Origin: Terrimonas pollutisoli
GTDB taxonomy: Bacteria > Bacteroidota > Bacteroidia > Chitinophagales > Chitinophagaceae
DNA length: 64,000 nt
Assembly (NCBI RefSeq): GCF_029360765.1
Contig: NZ_JARKNA010000001.1
Span: 124,001-188,000, forward strand
Reading direction: 5' to 3'
The position numbers and the translations under genes are program-made. The number at the start of each line of letters is the position of its first letter. The stretch's first letter is position 1. The notes under the pieces are model-generated. The model did no database searches. It saw only the letters and a list, made by a program, of their open reading frames with translations, and had not been told where the DNA came from. This document shows, piece after piece, positions 17,419-25,126 of this stretch.

Positions 17419-17426
17419 TAGCTTTG
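17419..17426 (+). promoter_or_regulatory. TAnnTTTG -7 element before the LytS-type kinase
   Basis: TAGCTTTG ends 6 bases before the ATG at 17433, so the transcript may be leaderless. This also makes the TTG start at 17424 in the ORF track unlikely. Confidence 0.5.
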
Positions 17427-17432
17427 ACGACT

Positions 17433-18512
17433 ATGCGTATAGGTAACTCAAGGTACTGGCTCTTTCAGTTTATTGGCTGGGGCTCTTTTGCCCTCATCAA
17501 TACCTTTTTTGCCTTTTCCTTTGACCGTCTTACGCCTGATTTTTTTAAACGATTGGGTGTTTTTTTAGCGTTGGGTATTTTCTTTTCCCACTTGATGCGG
17601 ATCATCATCATCCAGCTCGGCTTATTACAAAAAAGTTTGAATAAGCAGATACTCCAGTTTTTCCTTATCACTTTTTGCCTGGCAGTGCTGGTATCCTATA
17701 TCAGTGTGGAAGCGTTAATTGCATTTAAATTAATTAAGAAGGATGAAATGGATCTGTTGGCGAGAACGGATGTACACTATTGGGTCAGCAAGCTTTTGCT
17801 GGTATTGAGCAGTGCTTTTTCATATTTCATCCTATTCTTCATCTGGAGCCTTATCTATTTTGTGTATCATTATGTAGCTAAAAGCCGGAAGCAGCAAATG
17901 GATACCCTGCAGTTGGAGTCGCTGGTCAAAGAGCTGGAACTAAAAACGATCAAAGCGCATATAAACCCCCATTTTATTTTTAATTCGTTAAATAGTATCA
18001 GGGCCTTGGTAGATGAGAACCCGGAAAGAGCCAGAAGAGCTATTACAGAATTAAGCAATATTCTTCGCAGTAGTATGCAGGCAGATAAATCGGAAGCGGT
18101 TCCGTTTGAAAAGGAGTTATATATCGTAAAGGACTACCTGGCCCTGGAAAACATGCGGTTTGAAGACAGGCTGAAGATCGAATATAAGATCGATGAAAAT
18201 ACATTGAGCTTACCAGTGCCACCCATGATGTTGCAAACATTGGTGGAAAATGCGATAAAGCATGGTATCAACAAACAAATACTAGGTGGCGTAGTGCGAA
18301 TCATTTCAACTATAAATAATAATTTTCATGAACTCTCAGTGGAGAATACTGGTTATTTGAACGGCCAGTCATCGGCTGAAGGTTTTGGTTTGTCGAGTAC
18401 AACCAACCGCCTTAGCCTGTTATACGGAAATAAAGCTAAATTTGAGATAAAGCAGGCCGCACCTTCGCTGGTAGAAGCGAAAGTGCTGATACCTGTGGCA
18501 GATGATTATTAA
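17433..18512 (+). CDS. LytS/YehU-type sensor histidine kinase
   Basis: About 359-aa inner-membrane kinase. The N-terminal 150 residues hold four hydrophobic helices with no extracellular sensor domain. The kinase core begins with KAHINPHFIFNSLNSIRAL, whose His is the phosphorylation site, followed by LENMRFEDRL and the ATPase N-box LVENAIKHGI; the G-box region GFGLSSTTNRLSLLYG is present. It is directly followed by its LytTR response regulator. Start chosen at the ATG because the upstream TTG is part of the promoter element. Confidence 0.92.
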   Translation: MRIGNSRYWLFQFIGWGSFALINTFFAFSFDRLTPDFFKRLGVFLALGIFFSHLMRIIIIQLGLLQKSLNKQILQFFLITFCLAVLVSYISVEALIAFKLIKKDEMDLLARTDVHYWVSKLLLVLSSAFSYFILFFIWSLIYFVYHYVAKSRKQQMDTLQLESLVKELELKTIKAHINPHFIFNSLNSIRALVDENPERARRAITELSNILRSSMQADKSEAVPFEKELYIVKDYLALENMRFEDRLKIEYKIDENTLSLPVPPMMLQTLVENAIKHGINKQILGGVVRIISTINNNFHELSVENTGYLNGQSSAEGFGLSSTTNRLSLLYGNKAKFEIKQAAPSLVEAKVLIPVADDY

Positions 18513-18522
18513 AACAATTCAC

Positions 18523-19251
18523 ATGAGAGCAATTATCATTGATGATGAACGCCTGGCCAGGGCTGAATTAAAAAAACTCTTGCAAGATTTTCCCGAAGTC
18601 GAAGTGATCGATGAAGCTGCAAACGCCGAAGAAGGTGTTTCCAAAATTGAAACACAGCAACCCGATCTTATTTTTCTCGACATTCAGATGCCTGGTAAGA
18701 CTGGCTTTGATATGCTGGCCGAATTAGAACGTTCGCCCCAGGTAATTTTTACAACAGCTTATGACGAGTTTGCGCTGAAAGCATTTGAGGTAAATGCGCT
18801 GGATTATTTATTAAAGCCCGTGGAGCCAAAGCGTTTGGCAGATGCCATTCAAAAATTACAACACTCCGAACACCGTGAGAACAAGACGACAGAAGAATTT
18901 ACCAACAACAGCATATTGAGTGAGCATGACCAGGTGTTTGTAAAAGATGGTGAACGCTGCTGGTTTGTAAAGCTGAGTGATATCCGCCTCTTTGAGAGTG
19001 TGGGCAATTATGCAAAAGTTTTCTTTGGACTCAACAAGCCATTAATCCTAAAATCGCTCAATGCATTGGAAGAAAGGCTGGATGAAAAATTTTTCTTCCG
19101 TGCCAACAGGAAGCATATAGTGAATCTGAGAATGATCGATAAGATCGAGCCTTATTTCAATGGTGGGTTACTGCTGGAGTTAAAAGGTGGCGAAAAGATA
19201 GAAGTAAGCCGGAGACAAACGGTGAAGTTTAAGGAGATGATGAGTTTATAG
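18523..19251 (+). CDS. LytTR-family response regulator
   Basis: Two-domain regulator: a CheY-like receiver with IIIDDERLARAELKKLL, phospho-acceptor in LIFLDIQMPGKTGFDML and the Lys in YLLKPVEP, then a LytTR DNA-binding domain (about 145-243) with FVKDGERCWFVKLSDI and FFRANRKHIVNLRMIDKI. It pairs with the upstream kinase. The ATG at 18523, 10 bases after the kinase stop, fits the family start MRAIIIDDE better than the overlapping ATG at 18502. Target genes are unknown; the tandem M28 peptidases are the next genes downstream. Confidence 0.93.
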   Translation: MRAIIIDDERLARAELKKLLQDFPEVEVIDEAANAEEGVSKIETQQPDLIFLDIQMPGKTGFDMLAELERSPQVIFTTAYDEFALKAFEVNALDYLLKPVEPKRLADAIQKLQHSEHRENKTTEEFTNNSILSEHDQVFVKDGERCWFVKLSDIRLFESVGNYAKVFFGLNKPLILKSLNALEERLDEKFFFRANRKHIVNLRMIDKIEPYFNGGLLLELKGGEKIEVSRRQTVKFKEMMSL

Positions 19252-19255
19252 TAAA

Positions 19256-19333
19256 ATAGACAATAAACAATAGACAATAGGCAATTTACAATTTGAGTGC
19301 GGCTTTGCTGATTGCCAATTGCCTATTGACTAA
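19256..19333. repeat. CAATAGGCAATT intergenic repeat with inverted copy
   Basis: GACAATAAACAATAGACAATAGGCAATT on the left and ATTGCCAATTGCCTATTGAC on the right are inverted relatives around a 20-nt spacer. I recall similar sequences as a dispersed intergenic repeat in related genomes (not checked). It lies just before the first M28 peptidase gene. Confidence 0.65.
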
Positions 19334-19342
19334 GAAAAAAAT

Positions 19343-20626
19343 ATGAAAAAACTTTTAATGGCGGGGTTATTCACAGCAATAACCTCTTTTTTATTGGCGC
19401 AAAAAACGGATGCTATTATCAATGCTAAAGAAGTAAAGAGGATTGAAATGGTGTTGGCATCTGATGAAATGAAAGGAAGAAAAGTGTACAGCCCTGAGCT
19501 TGATAAAGCTGCGGATTTTATTGCGGCCGAGTTCAAGTCTGCAGGGTTGAAAACATGGAACGGGGGAAGCAGTTTTCGCCAGGAGTTTGCAATGGTGAGT
19601 CCTAAACAAACAAGCCTTGTGGCAACCTTCGATAATGTGGAAGTAGATCCTTCAAAAGTGTTGGTGGTTACCTGTCAGCCGGAAATTACCATCAATCAAT
19701 TGTCAGGGTATGAAACAGGATCGATCAAGGCGGGTGGTAATATTTTTCAGCAAGCTATGGACTTTGCAGAAGCTAAAAAGAATATGATTATAACGGTCGA
19801 TTCAAGCTATGCTAAAAACTTTCCGAGGCTTAGTTTCCTGAAACGCAGTCTTTTTAAGACGGATAAAAACCTCGTATTTATCTTAGGTAATGCGCTTCCA
19901 AAAAATTTTACTATCACAGCAAGGCATGACATTAAGGAACAAAAGTTGGCTAACGTGGTGGGCATATTACCAGGCAAAGGAAAGAAAGACGAATACGTGA
20001 TATTCTCGGGTCATTATGATCATATCGGAATTGGAAAAGCACAAAATGGTGATTCAATTTATAACGGCGCCAATGATGACGCAGCGGGTACAACGGCAGT
20101 GATCATGCTGGCTAAATATTTTGCTGCACAAAAAAATAATGAACGCACCCTGGTGTTTGCAGCATTTACCGCGGAAGAATCGGGCGGATATGGGTCACAA
20201 TATTTTTCAAAACAACTTTCGCCGGATAAAGTGGTGGCGATGTTCAATATCGAAATGATCGGCACGGAAAGTAAATGGGGAAAGAACTCAGCATACATAA
20301 CAGGTTATGAAAAAACCAATATGGGGTCTATCCTGCAAAAAAATTTAGAAGGTACAGGTTTTACTTTTCACCCCGATCCTTATCCCGACCAACAATTGTT
20401 TTATCGTTCGGATAATGCAACGCTTGCCCGCCTGGGTGTGCCTGCACATACCATTTCTACTTCAAAAATGGATAACGAACCTAATTATCATAAAGTAACC
20501 GATCATGTGGAAACGCTGGATCTTGAGAATATGGCAATGATCATTAAATCCATTGCGCTAAGTTCAACGAGCATTGTCGCTGGTAAAGAAACACCCAGCC
20601 GGGTGAAGAAAGAAGATTTGAGATAG
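19343..20626 (+). CDS. M28-family zinc aminopeptidase, copy 1
   Basis: 427-aa exported metallopeptidase with a signal peptide MKKLLMAGLFTAITSFLLAQ. The M28 catalytic domain (about 205-420) shows ligands in FSGHYDHIGIG, NGANDDAAGT, the EES general-base/zinc pair in FTAEESGGYGS, FNIEMIG and NYHKVTDH. It probably trims peptides in the periplasm or at the surface. It forms a tandem pair with the next gene, which has exactly the same length and begins 8 bases later. Confidence 0.9.
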   Translation: MKKLLMAGLFTAITSFLLAQKTDAIINAKEVKRIEMVLASDEMKGRKVYSPELDKAADFIAAEFKSAGLKTWNGGSSFRQEFAMVSPKQTSLVATFDNVEVDPSKVLVVTCQPEITINQLSGYETGSIKAGGNIFQQAMDFAEAKKNMIITVDSSYAKNFPRLSFLKRSLFKTDKNLVFILGNALPKNFTITARHDIKEQKLANVVGILPGKGKKDEYVIFSGHYDHIGIGKAQNGDSIYNGANDDAAGTTAVIMLAKYFAAQKNNERTLVFAAFTAEESGGYGSQYFSKQLSPDKVVAMFNIEMIGTESKWGKNSAYITGYEKTNMGSILQKNLEGTGFTFHPDPYPDQQLFYRSDNATLARLGVPAHTISTSKMDNEPNYHKVTDHVETLDLENMAMIIKSIALSSTSIVAGKETPSRVKKEDLR

Positions 20627-20634
20627 GAATTAAA

Positions 20635-21918
20635 ATGATGAAGAAAATAACTTTCATACTGGCTGTGCTGCTATCAGTGCAGCCAGTTGTTTTTGCCCAG
20701 CATGCAACGGATACAATTAAAGAAAGTGAGGCCCGGCGTATCATGCAATATCTTGCGGCTGATTCTATGAAAGGTCGCGGCAATGGCAGTACTGAACTAT
20801 TAAAGGCGGGGATGTTTATAGGCAATGAATTTTACAAAAGCGGCCTGCGTCCGTGGCCGGGCTACTTCAGTTACTATATGCCCTTTCGGCCTTTTGGCGG
20901 TCAAAAAAATGTGGTCACCGATGAACTGGTATGGAACGGTCAAAAAATGTTGCCCGAAGCATTTCTATACATGCATCCAACACCCGGCAACTACGCTCCA
21001 AGAACCCTTGATGGTTTCACTGTTATAAAAATCGATTCATTTTTTACAGAGGATGTGTTAGCCTCCTATGATCATATCAAAACAGATCTGCTTCTATGGA
21101 GCAATCAGCCACAGCCGGATAAGGAAAATTATTTTCCCTCCCGTATTAAAACCGCACCGGATGGATTAAGGAGAAATGTATTGTTGGTTTGTGCACTTGC
21201 ACCGCCTGATTCTATTATGCTTTCAGGTGTCAACAATTATTATTCAAATGTGGAGTATAATGTAGCAGCTATCTTACCGGGTCGGTCTAAAAAGCATGAG
21301 GTCGTTTTGTTTTCAGCGCATTACGATCATGAAGGAGTATATGCCCGGAAAAGAAAAGATGGGATCCTTAACGGCGCCAATGATAATGCGTCGGGTGTTA
21401 CCGCTTTATTGTTACTGGCCGACTATTTTACAAAGAGGAATGACAATGAGCGAACGCTCTTGTTTTGCGCCTTTGCCGGAGAGGAATTGGGCCTATTAGG
21501 TTCAAAACACTTTGCAGATGTCATCAACACAAAACCGATCGTGGCCGGCATTAATATCGAAATGATCGGTATTCCTCAATACGGTAAGAATAATATTTTT
21601 ATAACGGGTTACAACCGCTCTTCATTGCCGGATATTCTGGAAAAACAGTTTCGTTCAACTCCGGTAGCTGTGAAAGCAGGCCCATCAGAAGAAGAGAAGG
21701 AGCTTTTTAAAAGAAGTGACAATTTCCCTTTTGTTGAAAAAGGTATACCGGCTCATAGCATCATGAGCAGTGATGATGATGATAAGTGTTATCACCAGCC
21801 ATGCGATGAAATAAAACGGATCAATATTCCGCATATGACAACGGTGATCAAAGCTATCGCCATAGCGGCGCAGTCGTTAATAAATGGAGAAGATACACCG
21901 GCGAGGATAAAAATGTAA
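20635..21918 (+). CDS. M28-family zinc aminopeptidase, copy 2
   Basis: 427-aa paralogue of the preceding gene. It has a signal peptide ending FAQ and the same catalytic order: SAHYDHEGVY, NGANDNASGVTAL, AGEELGLLGS, NIEMIG and CYHQPCDE. The N-terminal accessory part differs strongly from copy 1 (a longer prolyl- and aromatic-rich insert near FSYYMPFRPFGG), so the two probably differ in substrate. It starts with ATGATG; either codon may be used. The pair looks like an old tandem duplication. Confidence 0.9.
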   Translation: MMKKITFILAVLLSVQPVVFAQHATDTIKESEARRIMQYLAADSMKGRGNGSTELLKAGMFIGNEFYKSGLRPWPGYFSYYMPFRPFGGQKNVVTDELVWNGQKMLPEAFLYMHPTPGNYAPRTLDGFTVIKIDSFFTEDVLASYDHIKTDLLLWSNQPQPDKENYFPSRIKTAPDGLRRNVLLVCALAPPDSIMLSGVNNYYSNVEYNVAAILPGRSKKHEVVLFSAHYDHEGVYARKRKDGILNGANDNASGVTALLLLADYFTKRNDNERTLLFCAFAGEELGLLGSKHFADVINTKPIVAGINIEMIGIPQYGKNNIFITGYNRSSLPDILEKQFRSTPVAVKAGPSEEEKELFKRSDNFPFVEKGIPAHSIMSSDDDDKCYHQPCDEIKRINIPHMTTVIKAIAIAAQSLINGEDTPARIKM

Positions 21919-21952
21919 GAGCTTGGTATAAGCGATATGCAGTATTATTTTT

Positions 21953-21960
21953 TAAATTTG
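21953..21960 (+). promoter_or_regulatory. TAnnTTTG -7 element before the DUF4160 gene
   Basis: TAAATTTG ends 5 bases before the ATG at 21966, consistent with a leaderless message. No clear -33 element was seen. Confidence 0.45.
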
Positions 21961-21965
21961 TGCAG

Positions 21966-22202
21966 ATGCCCACCGTATTTTACTTTAAAGGTTACCGGTT
22001 TTATTTTTTTAGTCAGGAAAGTGATGAACCAGTTCATATACATGTAGAAAAAGCGGAAGCATCAGCTAAATTCTGGCTTGAACCCGAAATAAGAGAAGAG
22101 TATTCTTATGGTTTTTCCGGAAGGCAGCGAAAAGAAATTAAGCAGATCATTATTGATAACCTGGATACACTTAAAAGAGCCTGGCATGAACATTTCAAAT
22201 AA
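21966..22202 (+). CDS. DUF4160 domain protein
   Basis: About 78-aa protein matching the DUF4160 pattern: PTVFYFKGYRFYFFSQES, then EPVHIHVEK and KFWLEPE, and a C-terminal helix ending LKRAWHEHF. The family is small, cytosolic and of unknown function. It overlaps by 17 bases with a DUF2442 gene, a pairing I recall from many genomes, sometimes proposed as toxin-antitoxin-like. Start set at the ATG, 6 bases after a -7 element; GTG at 21960 is the alternative. Confidence 0.8.
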   Translation: MPTVFYFKGYRFYFFSQESDEPVHIHVEKAEASAKFWLEPEIREEYSYGFSGRQRKEIKQIIIDNLDTLKRAWHEHFK

Positions 22203-22539
22203 AATACAGAATAAACGGAGTTCCGATCCTTTCGATATCCTGATTTTTGAAAAAGGATTGAGAATTAAAAATGTAATGATTGATAAAGACCTTGATCTGA
22301 TGCTTGTTGTTTTAAACAACGGGTTTGTTGTTAAAGAGATGCTTTCAGATTACCCGTCTCTGAAAAATGCGTCTATTAAAAACCTTAACGACTGGCGGCT
22401 TATTTCCGGAGGCATTGGCATTTCATGGAAGAAAGTCAACGAAGATCTTTCATTGAAAGGTTTTTTAAAAAATGGCGCTTTACAGGAAACACTCAGGCTT
22501 TTACAGGGAAAAGGAGCTTTAAAAAAGATAATTGCCTGA
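22186..22539 (+). CDS. DUF2442 domain protein
   Basis: About 117-aa protein. The C-terminal part shows the DUF2442 signature: LNDWRLISGGIGISWKKVNEDLSLKGFL, preceded by the beta-hairpin LMLVVLNNGFVVKEM. The ORF track start (22108) runs far into the DUF4160 gene; ATG 22186, which overlaps the previous stop by 17 bases, is the natural translationally coupled start. Function unknown; presumed partner of the DUF4160 protein. Confidence 0.78.
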   Translation: MNISNKIQNKRSSDPFDILIFEKGLRIKNVMIDKDLDLMLVVLNNGFVVKEMLSDYPSLKNASIKNLNDWRLISGGIGISWKKVNEDLSLKGFLKNGALQETLRLLQGKGALKKIIA

Positions 22540-22547
22540 CCAGTTTA

Positions 22548-23303
22548 TTACGCTTTAACAGCTACCGAATGCACCGCATCGCTCATTTCTTTAATTAGTG
22601 ATGCGTTTTTTTCAATCGCATTGCCGACAACAATCACATCAGCACCGGCTTTGCAATTCAAATAAGCTTTTTCGGGATCATTAATACCGCCACCAACGAT
22701 CAGGGGAGTGTCAATATGTTTTGCTACTGCTGCGATCATAGTTTCGCTGATGGCTCTTTTGGCGCCACTACCGGCATCCATATAGATTAATTTCATGCCC
22801 AGCATTTCTCCGGCCATAGCTGTACACATGGCAATCTCATTTTTATCGGCTGGAACGGGTGTCGCATTACTGATATACGAAACGGTAGTAGGAGCACCGC
22901 CATCCACGACAATATAACCCGTAGGCATTATTTCCAGTCCACTCTGTTTTACAAATGGCGCTGATACCACATGTTGCCCGATTAGCAACTCGGGATTACG
23001 GCCGGAGATCAGGGAGAGATATAATAATGCATCGGCATATTTGCTTACCTGCGAGGGGCTACCGGGAAAAAGGATAACGGGGATGGAACAATTTTTTTTA
23101 ATGTGCTGCACACATTCATCCAGGTGATTGGAAATAACCAAGCTGCCACCTACCAGCAGGTAATCGACTTTTGCATCTGCCGCCAGGTTGGTCAGTTCGT
23201 CCAGCATTGATGGGCTAACCTTGTCGGGATCAATGAGTACGGCAAAAGATTTCTTTCCCAGTTTTTTCTTCTCTGTCAATGAATGGTAAATAGCTGACTT
23301 CAT
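22548..23303 (-). CDS. Geranylgeranylglyceryl/heptaprenylglyceryl phosphate synthase family (PcrB-like)
   Basis: TIM-barrel prenyltransferase of about 251 aa. Signature stretches are FAVLIDPDKVSP near the start, DYLLVGGSLV, ILFPGSPSQVSKYADALLYLSLISGRNPELLIG, YMDAGSGA and VGGGINDPEKA with the phosphate-binding VIVVGNAIEKN. Family members join a polyprenyl diphosphate to sn-glycerol-1-phosphate to make an ether lipid headgroup; the chain length here is unknown. Start set at the ATG 23303, since the track start is a TTG in a promoter-like stretch. Convergent with the DUF2442 gene. Confidence 0.88.
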   Translation of the reverse strand: MKSAIYHSLTEKKKLGKKSFAVLIDPDKVSPSMLDELTNLAADAKVDYLLVGGSLVISNHLDECVQHIKKNCSIPVILFPGSPSQVSKYADALLYLSLISGRNPELLIGQHVVSAPFVKQSGLEIMPTGYIVVDGGAPTTVSYISNATPVPADKNEIAMCTAMAGEMLGMKLIYMDAGSGAKRAISETMIAAVAKHIDTPLIVGGGINDPEKAYLNCKAGADVIVVGNAIEKNASLIKEMSDAVHSVAVKA

Positions 23304-23516
23304 CCGGTACCGGTTGGTTAGCTGCAAAAATGCAAAAAGTTTTTGGGTTTTAAACAGTTAATTTACAAAGAAATGCAGTCGAAAGTGTAGCACCAAATTA
23401 ACTATTGCTAGTTCTTTTATTTTATTTATTCAAAAAATCTAAAAAAAGATAATTTAGAAACAATTAAATCAACAACAATTTTTCTTGGAGCTGTTAATTT
23501 GCTTGCTAAAAAATAA

Positions 23517-24518
23517 TGTAGTTATTATGAAAACTTTGGTTACAGAAAGGTTATAGGTCAGGAAAAGGGTTATGTTTCCCTCTCTTATGTCAATAGTGAA
23601 GGGAAAAAGATAAAGGATAGCTGTTTGCTTATGAAAGGACGTTTTGCCTTCACTGGAAAGATCACAGAGCCTACTATGGGTTTTCTAAGAGGACAGGTAA
23701 GTTCAATGGAAGATAACGATCCTAATGCGACAAGTTTTTATCTTGAACCGACCCGAATGAAGATAGTGGTTAAATTTAATCTATTCAAAAAGGCTAAAGT
23801 GGCCGGTTCAAAAACTCAGGTTGAGAATGAAAAATTGAATGCTCAAATCAGTCAAATAAAAGACACAGGCGCTGTGTATATAGCTAAAGTGAATAGAGTG
23901 TTGAAAAGTTTCATATATAATCACTCCAATTCCTATGTAAGTGTTTTTAAACTTTTGCTTAATAGGTATCGATGGCCCTTTGACACAGTTCGATTGCTTT
24001 ATGAAAGACTAGACCCTGGATTAGTGAAGAGTTATTATGGGATTCCTTTGACTGCTTCCGTTAATGAAATGCGTGAGAATTCAGCTGGTAGACCTGCTAA
24101 AGAATTTTCCACTTTAGATATTAACAACAGTCCATTACAATTGACAATGTTTAAAGGTAAATATATCTTATTAGATTTTTGGGCTAGTTGGTGCGTCCCA
24201 TGTAGAATATCAGTTCCCAATTTTTTGAAGTTGTATGATAAATATCATACTAAAGGACTTGAAATAATAGCAATATCTGTAGACAAGGACAGCACTGCAT
24301 GGAGAAACGCCGTGCGAGTTGACCATACTGAAATCTGGTACCATATCCGCAGCGACGGCGGTACAAAAGATACTGTCAATATCGCTAACAAATATGGTGT
24401 TCGGTTTTACCCAACAAAAATGCTTATTAACAGAGAAGGAACGATTATTGGCCGCTATTCAGGCACAGAAGAAGATCACTTATTGAATAGTAAGCTTAGT
24501 GAATTGATGGGTGAGTAA
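23517..24518 (+). CDS. TlpA-family thioredoxin with DUF4369-like domain, lacking its N-terminus
   Basis: A DUF4369-like N-terminal domain followed by a TlpA thioredoxin domain with an intact WCVPC redox motif and the cis-Pro loop FYPTKM. Recognisable DUF4369-type sequence (FGYRKVIGQEKGYVSLSYVN) is already in frame from about 23526, but that stretch has no ATG, GTG or TTG before the TTG at 23625 and an in-frame TAA at 23514. No signal peptide is encoded, although such proteins are normally exported. I read it as 5'-truncated and probably non-functional. The ORF-track version starts at 23625. It belongs to the peptide-export relic island. Confidence 0.72.
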   Translation, partial: CSYYENFGYRKVIGQEKGYVSLSYVNSEGKKIKDSCLLMKGRFAFTGKITEPTMGFLRGQVSSMEDNDPNATSFYLEPTRMKIVVKFNLFKKAKVAGSKTQVENEKLNAQISQIKDTGAVYIAKVNRVLKSFIYNHSNSYVSVFKLLLNRYRWPFDTVRLLYERLDPGLVKSYYGIPLTASVNEMRENSAGRPAKEFSTLDINNSPLQLTMFKGKYILLDFWASWCVPCRISVPNFLKLYDKYHTKGLEIIAISVDKDSTAWRNAVRVDHTEIWYHIRSDGGTKDTVNIANKYGVRFYPTKMLINREGTIIGRYSGTEEDHLLNSKLSELMGE

Positions 24519-24564
24519 AATTGAAATAGTAAAAATATTAAGGGATCGTAGATAAAATGAATGA

Positions 24565-24654
24565 ATAAGTGTTTTTCCTTTCTACAAACAGCCCGACATC
24601 ATGGACTGCGGCCCAACTTGCATTGAGGACTTACAATATTTTCTTTTGGAATAG
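24565..24654 (+). pseudogene. Relic of the C39 peptidase domain of a peptide-exporting ABC transporter
   Basis: Not in the ORF track. The frame between two stops reads VFPFYKQPDIMDCGPTC, a near-exact match to the N-terminus of Bacteroidota C39 peptidase/ABC exporters, including the catalytic Cys in DCGPTC. After TGC at 24619 the match stops; one extra base there would let the next frame read LR, the usual following residues. There is no start codon in frame, and the remaining ~700 residues of the transporter are absent. Confidence 0.75.
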
Positions 24655-24774
24655 TACCCTGAAAGAAAAGCCCGGCGGTACTAAACTGATGTGGCCACAT
24701 TGGTTGCCGGGCAGCCAAAGCCTTTGAAGCTTAAAACTAAGGCAGACACAATTTTTAAACTTTAAATTTCAAAA

Positions 24775-24978
24775 ATGAAAATGCAAAAAATGAGCCTTGC
24801 CAGCATCACGGGAAAGTTAAGCAGGGCGGAAATGAAAAAAATTATGGCGGGAAGTGGAGCAGGATGTGGCACTGCATGTAATACCACCTGTACACATTCC
24901 GACGGCAGGGCAGGTAACTGTCATATGCCAACTGAAGGGCCTAATATGGGAAAGTGTTTTTGCGTTTCTGGGTATTAA
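24775..24978 (+). CDS. Double-glycine-type leader peptide, Cys-rich (bacteriocin/RiPP-like precursor)
   Basis: 67-aa precursor-like peptide. The leader SLASITGKLSRAEMKKIMAG is the kind found in Bacteroidota peptides cut by C39 peptidases; cleavage is expected after the AG near residue 26. The core is about 40 residues, rich in Gly and Thr, with six cysteines (pattern C-x3-C-x3-C, then a lone C, then C-x-C near the end). Function unknown: bacteriocin, signal or modified natural product are all possible. It has its own terminator and sits next to a relic C39 domain, two TlpA-like proteins and an HlyD fragment. Confidence 0.8.
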   Translation: MKMQKMSLASITGKLSRAEMKKIMAGSGAGCGTACNTTCTHSDGRAGNCHMPTEGPNMGKCFCVSGY

Positions 24979-24997
24979 TATTTTGATATTTTGGTTT

Positions 24998-25031
24998 AAG
25001 CTGCAGTACTTAATTAGGTGTACTGCAGCTT
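24998..25031 (+). terminator. Hairpin after the precursor peptide gene
   Basis: AAGCTGCAGTAC and GTACTGCAGCTT form a perfect 12-bp stem with a 10-nt loop. The trailing TTGTTAGTTGTTT is T-rich but not a clean run. Confidence 0.75.
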
Positions 25032-25126
25032 TGTTAGTTGTTTCCTAAAAGAAAATCAAGCTTAGTGTTTTAGAAACAACAAATGTTTTGCCTTTCAGAA
25101 TAAAAAGATAAACCAATCAAATAGGT

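Noticed and set aside
19256-19333. Repeated CAATAG units as a CRISPR array
   Set aside because: Units are too short and irregular, with no constant spacers and no cas genes in the window.
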